Source of the DNA: Streptomyces niphimycinicus
Lineage (GTDB): Bacteria; Actinomycetota; Actinomycetes; Streptomycetales; Streptomycetaceae
DNA length: 39,671 nt
Direction of reading: 5' to 3'
NCBI RefSeq assembly: GCF_018883605.1
Contig: NZ_JAHLEM010000160.1
Location: 1-39,671, forward strand
The notes beneath the pieces are model-generated. The model saw only the letters and a program-made list of their open reading frames with translations, searched no databases and was not told where the DNA came from. Position numbers and translations under genes: made by a program. Shown here piece after piece: positions 24,788 to 32,564 of the stretch. How positions within the stretch are numbered: the first letter of the stretch is position 1; each line of letters opens with the position of its first letter.

Positions 24788-25803
24788 GCCGTGCGTTCAC
24801 GGTGCCCACCGCCCAGGTGCGCGTCGACCATCACAGCGCCGTGCACCTGGCCGCCGAGACGGCGCGTGGGGTGGCCCGGGAGTGCGAGCTGCCGGGGGCG
24901 CTGCCCGATCAGGCGGCGGTGATCGCCTCGGAGCTGGCGACCAACCTGGACAAGCACGCCAGCGACGGCACGCTCTACGTCCAGCCGCTGCCGCTGGGCC
25001 ACGGGGTGGAGATCCTCGCCGCCGACCGCGGCCCCGGTATGCACGACCCCGAGCGCTGTCTGGCCGACGGCTACACCACCTCCGGCACGCTGGGGGTCGG
25101 GCTCGGCGCCGTCAAAAGGATGGCGACCCACTTCACCATGCGCAGCGCCGACGGCATCGATGCGGGCACCTGGGCCTGCGCCCGGCTGACCGCGCCGGGC
25201 GAGCATCGGCCGGAGTGGCAGGGGGTGGGCGCGATCTGTCTGCCAGCCGAGGGGGAGGAGGGCTGCGGCGACGCCCGCGGGATCGCCGACACGGACGCCG
25301 CCCGCACCGTGGTCGTCCTGGACGGTCTCGGCCACGGCCGGGCCGCCGAGGAGGCGGCCCAGACGGCGCTGCGGACCTTCCACGCCGACCCCGACCGGCC
25401 GCTGCCGGACGTGCTCACCCGGATGAACCGGTCCCTGCGGCACACCCGCGGGGCCGCCGCGGGGCTGCTGCGGCTGCACCACGATCGCGCCGACTACTGC
25501 GGTATCGGCAATATCCGCGCCCTCGCCCTGACCCCGGGCGGGGTGCGGCACCGGCTGACCGGACAGCCCGGGATCGTCGGCTGGGGCATGCCCACCCCGC
25601 GCGTCCACGGCTTCCCGCTGCCCCAGGGCGCCACGGCGGTGCTGCACAGCGACGGTATAGACGCCCGCTGGGCGCTGGACCCGCCCCCGTCCGTGCTCCG
25701 TCTTCCGCCGTCCCTGCTGTCCGCCGCACTCGCCCATGGCCATCGCCGCGTCCGCGACGACGCCACGGTCCTCGCGGCCAGGTCACCCTTAAGGCTTCCA
25801 TGA
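24784..25803 (+). CDS. Fusion of HATPase domain and RsbX-like PP2C phosphatase
   Basis: A 339-residue two-domain protein. Residues 1-135 form a second complete RsbT/RsbW-type ATPase: N box SELATNLDKHA with Asn54, G1 box DRGPGM with Asp81, and G2 box GVGLGAVKRM. Residues 150-335 form a short PP2C/SpoIIE domain resembling RsbX, with CGDARG at 161, LDGLGHG carrying metal-ligand Asp180, HSDGID and a final RDDATVLA. RsbX dephosphorylates RsbS and RsbR to reset the stressosome, so one polypeptide might hold an opposing kinase and phosphatase; this is inference. It starts with GTG in a GTGA overlap with rsbT and ends in an ATGA overlap. Confidence 0.82.
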   Translation: MSRAFTVPTAQVRVDHHSAVHLAAETARGVARECELPGALPDQAAVIASELATNLDKHASDGTLYVQPLPLGHGVEILAADRGPGMHDPERCLADGYTTSGTLGVGLGAVKRMATHFTMRSADGIDAGTWACARLTAPGEHRPEWQGVGAICLPAEGEEGCGDARGIADTDAARTVVVLDGLGHGRAAEEAAQTALRTFHADPDRPLPDVLTRMNRSLRHTRGAAAGLLRLHHDRADYCGIGNIRALALTPGGVRHRLTGQPGIVGWGMPTPRVHGFPLPQGATAVLHSDGIDARWALDPPPSVLRLPPSLLSAALAHGHRRVRDDATVLAARSPLRLP

Positions 25804-27023
25804 CGACGAGGAACCTCACCTGCGCCACGACGGTCGGGCTCAGCCGGGCCGTTCGGGCGCTGGCCCGGGAGCACGCCCTGGACCCGGAGGTCCGGGGGCG
25901 CCTTGTGCTGTCCGCCGCCGAGGCCGCCGGGGCGGCGCTGCGCGCCGGGCGGGAAGCCGGCCTTGAGTGGGCGTACGACCCGGACGACGGGCTGCTCACG
26001 GTGGTGCTGCGGACGCCGGGCGATATGGGCCCGGCGGTGGCGGAGCTGCCGATGGCCCCCGAGGTGGTGACCGAGGACGAGGTGGTCTGGCGCCTCCCGG
26101 CGGGCCCGCCGGTGGACGCCGCCGAGGAGGCCCCCGGCGCGGACGCCCCCGGCGAGGAGGCCCTGGCCGCTGAGGAGTTGCGCGCCGTTGTGGCCGCCGC
26201 CGACGCGCTCACCGCCGAGCACCGCCGCCTCAAGGACGAACTCGAGGAGACCAACAGCGGGGTGCTCGCGCTCTACGTCCAGCTCGACGAGCGGGACAAG
26301 CAGTTGCGCACCGCTCACGGCCAGACCCTGCGGGAGCTGGAGGACGCGCTGCGCCCGCCGCTCATCGAGGCCGACGGCCTCGAACTCGCCGTGCACTACG
26401 AGCCGGCCGGCACCGACGCGCCGACCGGCGGGGATCTGTACGACTGGTTCGTGCTGCCCGACGGCACCGTCCACATCACCATCGTGGACGCCCTGGGCCA
26501 TGGGGTGACCAGTACGCGCAGCGCGCTCAACGTCACCCACGCGGTGCGCACCCTGGCCCTGGAGGGCCACCGCCTTCAGTCGATCGTGGCCCGCACCAAC
26601 GAGATCCTGCACCCCTTCGACCGGGCCGTGATGGCCACCGTGCTGCTCGCCCGGATCCATCCGGCCACCGGTGAGCTGTGGCTGGCCAACGGGAGCCATC
26701 CGCCCGCGCTGCTGCTGCGCCGCGACGGAACGGCCCGCTATCTGGAGGCCCGGGGGCGCGGGATCGGCTTTCCGCTGCCCGGGAGCGAGACCCCGTTGAC
26801 CGAGCGGCTGGCCCCCGGGGACCTCCTCCTGCTCTACACCGACGGGCTCACCGAGAGCCGCCGGGACCCGATCGAGGGCGAGAGCCGTCTGATCGAGGCC
26901 GCGCACAAGCATCTCCAGAGCCCGATCGAGGAGGTCCCCGGCGCCATCGCGGAGGATATGCACACGGTGATCCTGCATCCGGATGACACCCTCGCGCTGG
27001 CGGTGCGGCTCACCGGTCAGTGA
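25800..27023 (+). CDS. RsbU-like PP2C phosphatase with degenerate ATPase-like N terminus
   Basis: A 407-residue protein. Residues 1-100 resemble a GHKL ATPase in length and pattern (LSAAEAAGAALRAG in the N-box place) but lack the catalytic Asn and any G boxes. Residues 120-185 are a strongly charged coiled coil containing ETNSGVLALYVQLDERDKQL, a linker type seen in actinobacterial SpoIIE-domain proteins. Residues 190-407 are a full PP2C/SpoIIE phosphatase with Asp212 and Asp215 (GGDLYD), Asp230 (VDALGHG), LLYTDGLTE and HPDDTLALAV. By analogy with RsbU it would be activated by RsbT and dephosphorylate an anti-anti-sigma factor encoded elsewhere. It starts in an ATGA overlap and converges with the next gene, sharing 7 bases. 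Confidence 0.83.
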   Translation: MTTRNLTCATTVGLSRAVRALAREHALDPEVRGRLVLSAAEAAGAALRAGREAGLEWAYDPDDGLLTVVLRTPGDMGPAVAELPMAPEVVTEDEVVWRLPAGPPVDAAEEAPGADAPGEEALAAEELRAVVAAADALTAEHRRLKDELEETNSGVLALYVQLDERDKQLRTAHGQTLRELEDALRPPLIEADGLELAVHYEPAGTDAPTGGDLYDWFVLPDGTVHITIVDALGHGVTSTRSALNVTHAVRTLALEGHRLQSIVARTNEILHPFDRAVMATVLLARIHPATGELWLANGSHPPALLLRRDGTARYLEARGRGIGFPLPGSETPLTERLAPGDLLLLYTDGLTESRRDPIEGESRLIEAAHKHLQSPIEEVPGAIAEDMHTVILHPDDTLALAVRLTGQ

Positions 27024-27562
27024 TCGGCGGCCGGGCCGAGGCGCTGCCGCGGGATGCGGCCCTGCTGAAGATCCCGCTGACGGGGGACCGGGGGCGGGAG
27101 CGGGCGCTCGTCGTGCGGCTGTGCGCGCACGAGTTGCTCGAACAGGGGCCGCGCCGCGACCAGTGCCTCCCGCATCCGCTCGGTGGCGGCTTCGGCGGTC
27201 TGGGCGGCCTCGCCATCGGGCACCTGTGCCGCCATGGCGTGCAGCCGGCGGTAGCCGTCGATCTCCCCGGGGTGACGGATGGACAGCGCGTCCATCCGCT
27301 TGTCGTCGGACTCGGCCGGATAGCCGCGGTCGACGGCCAAGGCGCCCAGCAGCCGGTCGGCTTCGCGCAGCGCCCACCCGGGAGAGTCCACGAATCGCTC
27401 CTGCACTCCCGCCCACCGCGCCGCGTACTGCTCCCTGGCTTCCGAGGGCAGGCTTCGGACCGGTAGTTCGCCCTTGCGGCCCTGCCGGACCGAGGGGGCG
27501 ATCACCAGGCCGGCCATGGCGGCCAGGGCCGCCACCAGGATGATGAGCGTGACAGTTGACAT
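27017..27562 (-). CDS. Small membrane-anchored hypothetical protein
   Basis: A 181-residue protein of unknown function. A single hydrophobic segment occupies about residues 3-24 (STVTLIILVAALAAMAGLVI), followed by a basic stop-transfer patch (RQGRKGE). The rest is helical and charged, with two Trp-containing segments (ARWAGVQERF, DSPGWALREADRLLGAL) and ends in a Pro/Arg-rich tail. The topology suggests an N-terminal signal anchor with a cytoplasmic soluble part. ATG at 27562 is chosen because GGAAGG lies about 8 bases upstream; an in-frame start at 27607 would put residues before the anchor. Its last 7 bases overlap the end of the convergent phosphatase gene. Confidence 0.7.
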   Translation of the reverse strand: MSTVTLIILVAALAAMAGLVIAPSVRQGRKGELPVRSLPSEAREQYAARWAGVQERFVDSPGWALREADRLLGALAVDRGYPAESDDKRMDALSIRHPGEIDGYRRLHAMAAQVPDGEAAQTAEAATERMREALVAARPLFEQLVRAQPHDERPLPPPVPRQRDLQQGRIPRQRLGPAADH

Positions 27563-27602
27563 CGCTATGCCTTCCGCAGAGTGTTCCTCGCTCGAGGCTG
27601 GT

Positions 27603-27624
27603 ATCACCGAGTGTTACCGGTGAT
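27603..27624. promoter_or_regulatory. Inverted repeat between the membrane protein and glycosyltransferase genes
   Basis: ATCACCG (27603-27609) and CGGTGAT (27618-27624) flank an 8-base spacer in the 98-base gap upstream of the small membrane protein gene. It could be an operator or a weak hairpin. No promoter hexamers were assigned. Confidence 0.35.
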
Positions 27625-27660
27625 CTCCGCGGCAAACACCGCACCTATGACGCACCTCCC

Positions 27661-29742
27661 TCAATTGTCCGTGATGGGGGAGATGATGGTGAGGTCGCCG
27701 GTGCGGGTGAGGTGGGGTCGGACACCGTGGGTGACCGGGAAGAGGTCCGTTTTGTCGCGGTCCACGATGTCGCCCACGATGCGGCCGATCGGGATCGGGG
27801 TCTCGGATTCCGCGGACTTATGGAGCGTCAGGGTCCAGGTGGCGGCGCCCTCGTCGTCCGTACGGGCCCGCCGGATCCGCTCGTACGGGACGGTGAAGCG
27901 GAACCGGCCGCCGTCCACCGCCGTGGCGCCGGTGAGGAACGGGCGGGCCGGGCCGCGGGACGGAGTGGCCACCGCGGTCGGGGCGGCGTCGGGGCCGAAG
28001 CGCGCCCCGTACAGGGTGCCTTCGACGGCGAGCCCCTCGGCGTCCATGCGGATCACCCGGGCCTCGGCATGGACCGGCCGCCGCCAGGCGCGCAGCGCGA
28101 GATAGCCGTCGACGGTGGCGTAGGGGATCCACCAGGCGACGGGTGAGCCGGGCAGCGGCTCCAGGTCCAACAGCCCGCGCCCCTCGGCGAAGCGGCAGCC
28201 GACCCGGCGGCGGACGCCGTCGGAGCGGCGGACCACATGCAGATCCCAGCGGCCCTCGGCGAGATCGAGCGTCGCGCGGTCGAGCGTGGCGGTCCAGGGC
28301 GCGGCCGGCGCGATGCCCGCCGGGGGCAGAAGCGGAACGCGCAGGGGAGGCTCGTCGCTCTTCCGGCGGGTGACGGTCAGTTCGAGCTCGCCGCCATGCA
28401 CCTGGGCGGGCTCCACCAGCACCGACAGATTGCCCTCGGCGGTGACCCGGCAGGACGCGATGGGCCGCAGCGGCTTGCGGACGAGCTGCTTGACCGCGCC
28501 CTTGAGGGTGGCGGCCAGCGGCGTCCCGGCCGCCCGGCCGCGCAGGGGCGTACCGCGCCGTCCGGCGGGGCCCTCGGCGCCGCGGGCGGTGTGGAGTTCC
28601 TCGATGAGCCGCTCGTAGGAGGCCGCCACGCGCTCCGGGGCGTACCGCCGCGCCGAGATACGGGCCGCCTCGCCCATCGTGCGGCGCAGTTCGCCGTCCT
28701 CGATCAGGGTCAGCAGCCCCTTGGCGATGCCGTCGGCGTCGCCGGGCGGCACCAGCAGCCCGTCCCGGCCGTCGGTGATGATCTCGCCCGGCCCGTGCGG
28801 GCAGTCGGTGGCGACCACCGGCACCCCGCAGTGCATCGCCTCGACGATCGTCATGCCGAAGGACTCCTCGCGGGAGGTGACGGCGGCGATCGCGCCCTTG
28901 GCCCATTCGGTCTCGATGGGGGAGTGGGCGCCCATCAGGGTGATGTGACCGGCCAGCCCGAGCTCATCGATCTGGCGGCGCAGCGCGGGAAGTTGGGGGC
29001 CGCGGCCGTAGATCCGCAACCGCCAGTCGGGGTGTTTGGCGGCGACCGTCTCCCAGGCGGCCACCAGCAGGTCGTAGCGCTTGACCGGGATCAGCCGGCC
29101 CGCGGCCACGACCAGTTTGGCGCGGCCGTCGGAGGGCTCGATCCCGGTGGCGGGCACCCCGTTGGGCAGGGCGGTCAGCCGGGTGGTGAGACCGGGGAGC
29201 TGGGCCCGGTGGGTGGCCGCGTCGGCCTCCGAGACGGAGGTGTACGCGTCGAGATGGGGTATGGCGGCGTCGCAGGCGGCGCGGATCTCGGCGCGGTGGG
29301 TGCCGTAGAGGCGGTGCTCCTGGCCGATCCGCAGAAAGCGGCCGGTGCGGCCGAGTGCGGCGAGGTAGATGACCAGGCCGGGGCGGGTGGCGATGACGAC
29401 ATCGGCGTCGGTGCGGTCGAGATGGCCGGCGACGCGTTCATCGGTGAGGGCGTTGAAGTTGGTGGTGCCCTTGGCCTCGGCGTCCGGGATATGGGCGCTG
29501 GGCCGCGACAGCAGCGGATGGCCGAGATCGTTGCCCCCGGCTCCGTCCTCGTGCGGGCGCAGGTCGATCAGGGGTCTGAGCCGTACGGCGGGGTGGAGGG
29601 GGAGGTTCGGGGCGTCGATGGTGCGGATCAGGGAGACGATCTCCACGGTGTGATGGGCGGCGAGCGCCCCGGCCACATTGAAGGTCGACCGGATGGTGCC
29701 ACCGATGCCATAGGCGTTGTGGAGCAGGAAAGAAATCTTCAC
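27661..29742 (-). CDS. Family 4 glycosyltransferase with long C-terminal beta-rich region
   Basis: A 693-residue protein. Residues 1-380 are a GT4 (GT-B fold) glycosyltransferase: the N-terminal NAYGIGGTIRSTFNVAGAL loop, VAAGRLIPVKRYDLLVAAW near 212-230, and the EX7E motif from Glu293 to Glu301 (ESFGMTIVEAMHCGVPVV) that binds the sugar nucleotide. After a linker at 385-420 there are roughly 270 residues of short beta-rich segments without a motif I recognise; in related enzymes such tails bind polymer or acceptor. No signal peptide or membrane segment is seen. A cell-wall or exopolysaccharide substrate is plausible but unproven. The start is GTG at 29742. Confidence 0.83.
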   Translation of the reverse strand: MKISFLLHNAYGIGGTIRSTFNVAGALAAHHTVEIVSLIRTIDAPNLPLHPAVRLRPLIDLRPHEDGAGGNDLGHPLLSRPSAHIPDAEAKGTTNFNALTDERVAGHLDRTDADVVIATRPGLVIYLAALGRTGRFLRIGQEHRLYGTHRAEIRAACDAAIPHLDAYTSVSEADAATHRAQLPGLTTRLTALPNGVPATGIEPSDGRAKLVVAAGRLIPVKRYDLLVAAWETVAAKHPDWRLRIYGRGPQLPALRRQIDELGLAGHITLMGAHSPIETEWAKGAIAAVTSREESFGMTIVEAMHCGVPVVATDCPHGPGEIITDGRDGLLVPPGDADGIAKGLLTLIEDGELRRTMGEAARISARRYAPERVAASYERLIEELHTARGAEGPAGRRGTPLRGRAAGTPLAATLKGAVKQLVRKPLRPIASCRVTAEGNLSVLVEPAQVHGGELELTVTRRKSDEPPLRVPLLPPAGIAPAAPWTATLDRATLDLAEGRWDLHVVRRSDGVRRRVGCRFAEGRGLLDLEPLPGSPVAWWIPYATVDGYLALRAWRRPVHAEARVIRMDAEGLAVEGTLYGARFGPDAAPTAVATPSRGPARPFLTGATAVDGGRFRFTVPYERIRRARTDDEGAATWTLTLHKSAESETPIPIGRIVGDIVDRDKTDLFPVTHGVRPHLTRTGDLTIISPITDN

Positions 29743-30049
29743 GGTGATGTACGCCCGGCGCAGCCGATCCGCCGCGGCGTGTCCTCCTCTCCGAGGCCGT
29801 GCTTCGTTCTTGGCTCCGAACCAGGCTGCATTGGGCCGATATGGGGCCGGTGTGATGCCGGTATGAAGCCGGTAAGGACCGATCGGTCCGTAAGACTGGT
29901 CTGGGTCCCGAAGGTTGCATATGCGCGTGGTGATATGGGATCAGCCACATTCGGGAAAGGGAGTACAACCCTCCCGGTGTTCTGGGAGTCTGCGGGGTGT
30001 CCGTGCGGTGGCCGTACGGGCCCGTTATCGACCAGGGGTGGACAGAGAG
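29743..30049. promoter_or_regulatory. Divergent control region with 11-bp direct repeats and palindrome
   Basis: This 307-base gap lies between the leftward glycosyltransferase and the rightward lipoprotein. Three 11-bp units based on CCGGTRTGAWG sit head to tail at 29847-29857, 29858-29868 and 29869-29879. The third runs into a perfect 14-bp palindrome GGACCGATCGGTCC at 29876-29889, which has the ACCGNNCGGT core common among TetR-family operators. A smaller inverted repeat (GGGAG/CTCCC) lies near 29960-29975. No regulator gene is adjacent. Confidence 0.55.
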
Positions 30050-30805
30050 ATGAGCGAGTCCGGTGCGAAGCGGACCGTGGGTGCGGCCATCGCGGCGGTG
30101 GCGGCGCTGGGGCTGATGACCGGATGCGGCAGTGACTCCGGCGACGGCACGTCCGACGGCGCCAAGCAGGACGACAAGCCCGCGAGCGCCGCCTCGGCCG
30201 CGAAGCCGCTGTCCGCGTCCGCCCTGGAGCGGGCCACCCTGGCGAGCGGTGAGCTCAAGGGGTTCGAAATCCAGAAGATGACCGACAAGGAGGTCGGCGA
30301 GGGCGGGTCGGCCAAGGCCGGGAAGGCCGAGTGCCAGCCGCTGGCCGCGCTGATGGGGTCCCAGTACGACCCGGCGCCCAAGGCCAGCGTCCACCGCGGC
30401 TACGTCACCGACCTCACCAAGGCGAAGATCGGCGGTGCCGGACTGATCCGGGTCTCCTCCTACGGGCCGGGCGACGCCGAGCGGACGGTGAAGGACCTGC
30501 GCGAGGCGGTGACCGCCTGCCGGCGCGGCTTCCCGGCGAAGGACGGCTCCGGGGAGAAGGCGGACGTCACGAAGGTGACACCGCTCGACGCGCCGAAGCG
30601 CGGGGATGAGGCGGTGGCCTTCGGCATGCATGACGCGGGCAAGAAGAACGCCGTCATCAAGTTCACGATCGTGCGGACGGGGCCGCAGGTGACGGTGTTC
30701 TTCGGGGTCAACATCGCGGACCCCGCGAAGTCCGAGATCCCGGCCGCGCTGGTGGACGCCCAGGTGGCGAAGGTGGAGAAGGCCACGCGGGGCGCCGCGT
30801 CGTAG
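30050..30805 (+). CDS. Putative lipoprotein of unknown function
   Basis: A 251-residue secreted protein. The N terminus has basic residues, a hydrophobic stretch (TVGAAIAAVAALGLMTG) and a lipobox LMTGC at about 19-23, so it should be a lipid-anchored surface protein. A Ser/Asp/Ala-rich linker follows. The mature domain (about 55-250) has two cysteines (AECQPL and TACRRG) and ends with beta-strands typical of small actinobacterial sensor-like lipoproteins (QVTVFFGVNIAD). No catalytic motif is seen. ATG at 30050 is used; earlier in-frame starts would bury the signal peptide. It converges with the next gene. Confidence 0.78.
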   Translation: MSESGAKRTVGAAIAAVAALGLMTGCGSDSGDGTSDGAKQDDKPASAASAAKPLSASALERATLASGELKGFEIQKMTDKEVGEGGSAKAGKAECQPLAALMGSQYDPAPKASVHRGYVTDLTKAKIGGAGLIRVSSYGPGDAERTVKDLREAVTACRRGFPAKDGSGEKADVTKVTPLDAPKRGDEAVAFGMHDAGKKNAVIKFTIVRTGPQVTVFFGVNIADPAKSEIPAALVDAQVAKVEKATRGAAS

Positions 30806-30859
30806 CGGATTCCCGGGACCCCCGGCGGGGGGACCGGCGGCTCGCTCGGCAGGGGCGGC

Positions 30860-31720
30860 TCAGTTGGCGGTGGTGGCGGCCGCCTCCGCCGACGCCTGGG
30901 CGCTGCCCCGGGCCAGGATGCGGCGGAAGGTGTAGTCGGCCACATCGCGCCCGGCCTGGAGGGCGGCGGTGTCCGACGCCGTGACCGCCTTGCCCGACGT
31001 ATAGCCGGAGATCGTGAAGTAGGCGTACCGCCCGATCGCGTTCGCCGAGCTCTGGCAGGCGGTACGGCGGCAGAAGGCGGGCACGCCCCCGCCCGTCAGC
31101 GAGGCGATATTGGGCTTGTACTGGTCCTTGGCCTTCTCGGCCGCCGCCTTGCCGTCGAAGACCGCGACGCCGACCGTCACCGCGACACCGTCCCGGGAGA
31201 AGGTGGCCCGCAGCAGCTTGCGGCAGCCGTTGTTCGTCAGCACCGAGCCGAGCGCCCCCTGGGTGCCCGCGGCGCAGCTCGTCGTGGAGGCGGACGCCGC
31301 CTTGCTGTACGAGCGGTCGTCCTTCGCGGCCCGCTTCTCCGGGAAGAGGGAGGCCACGGACAGCGGCGCCTTGTCCCGCCGGGCGCTGGAGATGATGTCC
31401 AGCGGCTTCGGCGGCGCGGGCGGGGCGACGTCGGAGAAGGTGGGCTCGGGCGCCGCCGACTCGCTGGGGAGGTCCTGGGGGGTGGGCAGCCCGCCGGCCG
31501 AGTCGCCGCCGCCCTTGTCCTTGTGGCCGCTGCTGACCACGGCGGTGGCCACGATCGCGGCGACGGCGGCGGTGGCCAGCGCCCCGCCGCCGATGAAGAG
31601 CAGCTTGCGGCGCCGGCCCGCGCGGGCGGACTGGTCGGCGAGCGCCGACCAGTCGGGTGTCGACGGCTGAGGCGGCTGAGATCCCCCGGGCCCGTAAGGC
31701 CCCCCTTGCCCAAAGCTCAT
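30860..31720 (-). CDS. Membrane-anchored secreted protein of unknown function
   Basis: A 286-residue protein. A cytoplasmic N terminus rich in Gly, Pro and Gln leads to a basic patch (RAGRRRK) and one membrane segment (about 38-62, LLFIGGGALATAAVAAIVATAVV). A Gly/Pro/Ser-rich linker and an extracellular domain follow. The domain has four cysteines (in TTSCAAG, NNGCRKL and FCRRTACQ), probably paired as disulfides. No enzyme motif is visible. The start is ATG at 31720. Its layout is similar to the DUF3152 protein near 4 kb, but the domain is different. Confidence 0.75.
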   Translation of the reverse strand: MSFGQGGPYGPGGSQPPQPSTPDWSALADQSARAGRRRKLLFIGGGALATAAVAAIVATAVVSSGHKDKGGGDSAGGLPTPQDLPSESAAPEPTFSDVAPPAPPKPLDIISSARRDKAPLSVASLFPEKRAAKDDRSYSKAASASTTSCAAGTQGALGSVLTNNGCRKLLRATFSRDGVAVTVGVAVFDGKAAAEKAKDQYKPNIASLTGGGVPAFCRRTACQSSANAIGRYAYFTISGYTSGKAVTASDTAALQAGRDVADYTFRRILARGSAQASAEAAATTAN

Positions 31721-31836
31721 GGCGCGCATCTTAGACCGGCCGGGTGACACCGGGGAGCCGTCGGCGGGGCGCGGGTCCGGCCGGTGGTCCGGCCCGGCCC
31801 TACCCGCGCGCGAGTACGCGGTGGGGTGGGGGCGTT

Positions 31837-31866
31837 TTGACCCGCGGTGGGGCGGGCCGGTATTCT
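31837..31866 (+). promoter_or_regulatory. rplM: Vegetative promoter of rplM-rpsI
   Basis: TTGACC (31837-31842) and TATTCT (31861-31866) are separated by 18 bases, the best vegetative promoter match found in the window. Transcription would start near 31873, giving an rplM leader of about 207 nt. The leader holds no convincing gene and is GC-rich, so it may be structured and used for control by L13. Confidence 0.65.
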
Positions 31867-32079
31867 GCCAGTTCGTTATGCGTATTGGCTTGCTCGTTCT
31901 CACGTGAGAGGCCGTTACGCCGGTCCACCGGGCCGATGACCAGCGGCAGGCACTCGGATGCGTCACCGATGTGCGGCCAAGGCTGTCGTGATCGTCCGGG
32001 TGGCCTTGTCCGGACCCGTCCCCTCGGTCCTAGCGGATCCGGGGAGACCCCACTCACTGAAGAAGCGAAGGCTACGACC

Positions 32080-32523
32080 GTGCGTACGTTCAGCCCCAAG
32101 CCCGGCGACGTCCAGCGTCAGTGGCACGTCATCGACGCCACCGACGTTGTTCTCGGCCGTCTGGCCACTCAGGCCGCCACCCTCTTGCGGGGCAAGCACA
32201 AGCCGGTGTACGCGCCGCATGTCGACACTGGTGACTTCGTCATCATCATCAACGCCGACAAGGTGCACCTCTCCGGTAACAAGCGGACCCAGAAGATGGC
32301 GTACCGCCACTCCGGCTACCCGGGTGGTCTGCGCTCCGTCCGCTACGACGAGCTGCTGGAGAAGAACCCGGAGAAGGCCGTCGAGAAGGCCATCAAGGGC
32401 ATGCTCCCCAAGAACACCCTGGGCCGTCAGATGCTCTCGAAGCTGAAGGTGTACTCGGGTGACCAGCACCCGCACACCGCTCAGCAGCCGGTCCCGTTCG
32501 AGATCACCCAGGTCGCGCAGTAG
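32080..32523 (+). CDS. rplM: 50S ribosomal protein L13
   Basis: A 147-residue L13, an early 50S assembly protein. [39 protein letters not shown] and [19 protein letters not shown] are diagnostic. The start is GTG at 32080, set by homology, with GAAGG 10 bases upstream. It is followed by rpsI after 41 bases, the usual L13-S9 pair. Confidence 0.97.
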   Translation: MRTFSPKPGDVQRQWHVIDATDVVLGRLATQAATLLRGKHKPVYAPHVDTGDFVIIINADKVHLSGNKRTQKMAYRHSGYPGGLRSVRYDELLEKNPEKAVEKAIKGMLPKNTLGRQMLSKLKVYSGDQHPHTAQQPVPFEITQVAQ

Positions 32524-32564
32524 TCCCGGCCACCCCTTACGACGAAGAGAATCTGAGGAGCATC

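Noticed and set aside
24882..25799. Upstream in-frame extension of the RsbU-like gene by 306 codons
   Set aside because: The extension is Arg/Pro/Gly-rich and lies in the wrong frame of the HATPase-PP2C gene; the ATG at 25800 forms a normal ATGA overlap.
25494..27644. 716-codon minus-strand frame opposite the PP2C genes
   Set aside because: Composition is typical of an antisense shadow; the + strand phosphatase motifs are complete.
29876..29889. Insertion sequence end or transposon terminal repeat
   Set aside because: No transposase or matching second end is seen; an operator is a simpler reading.
28237..30135. 632-codon + strand frame opposite the glycosyltransferase
   Set aside because: Gly/Ala/Val-rich without motifs; the minus strand carries the intact GT4 EX7E motif.
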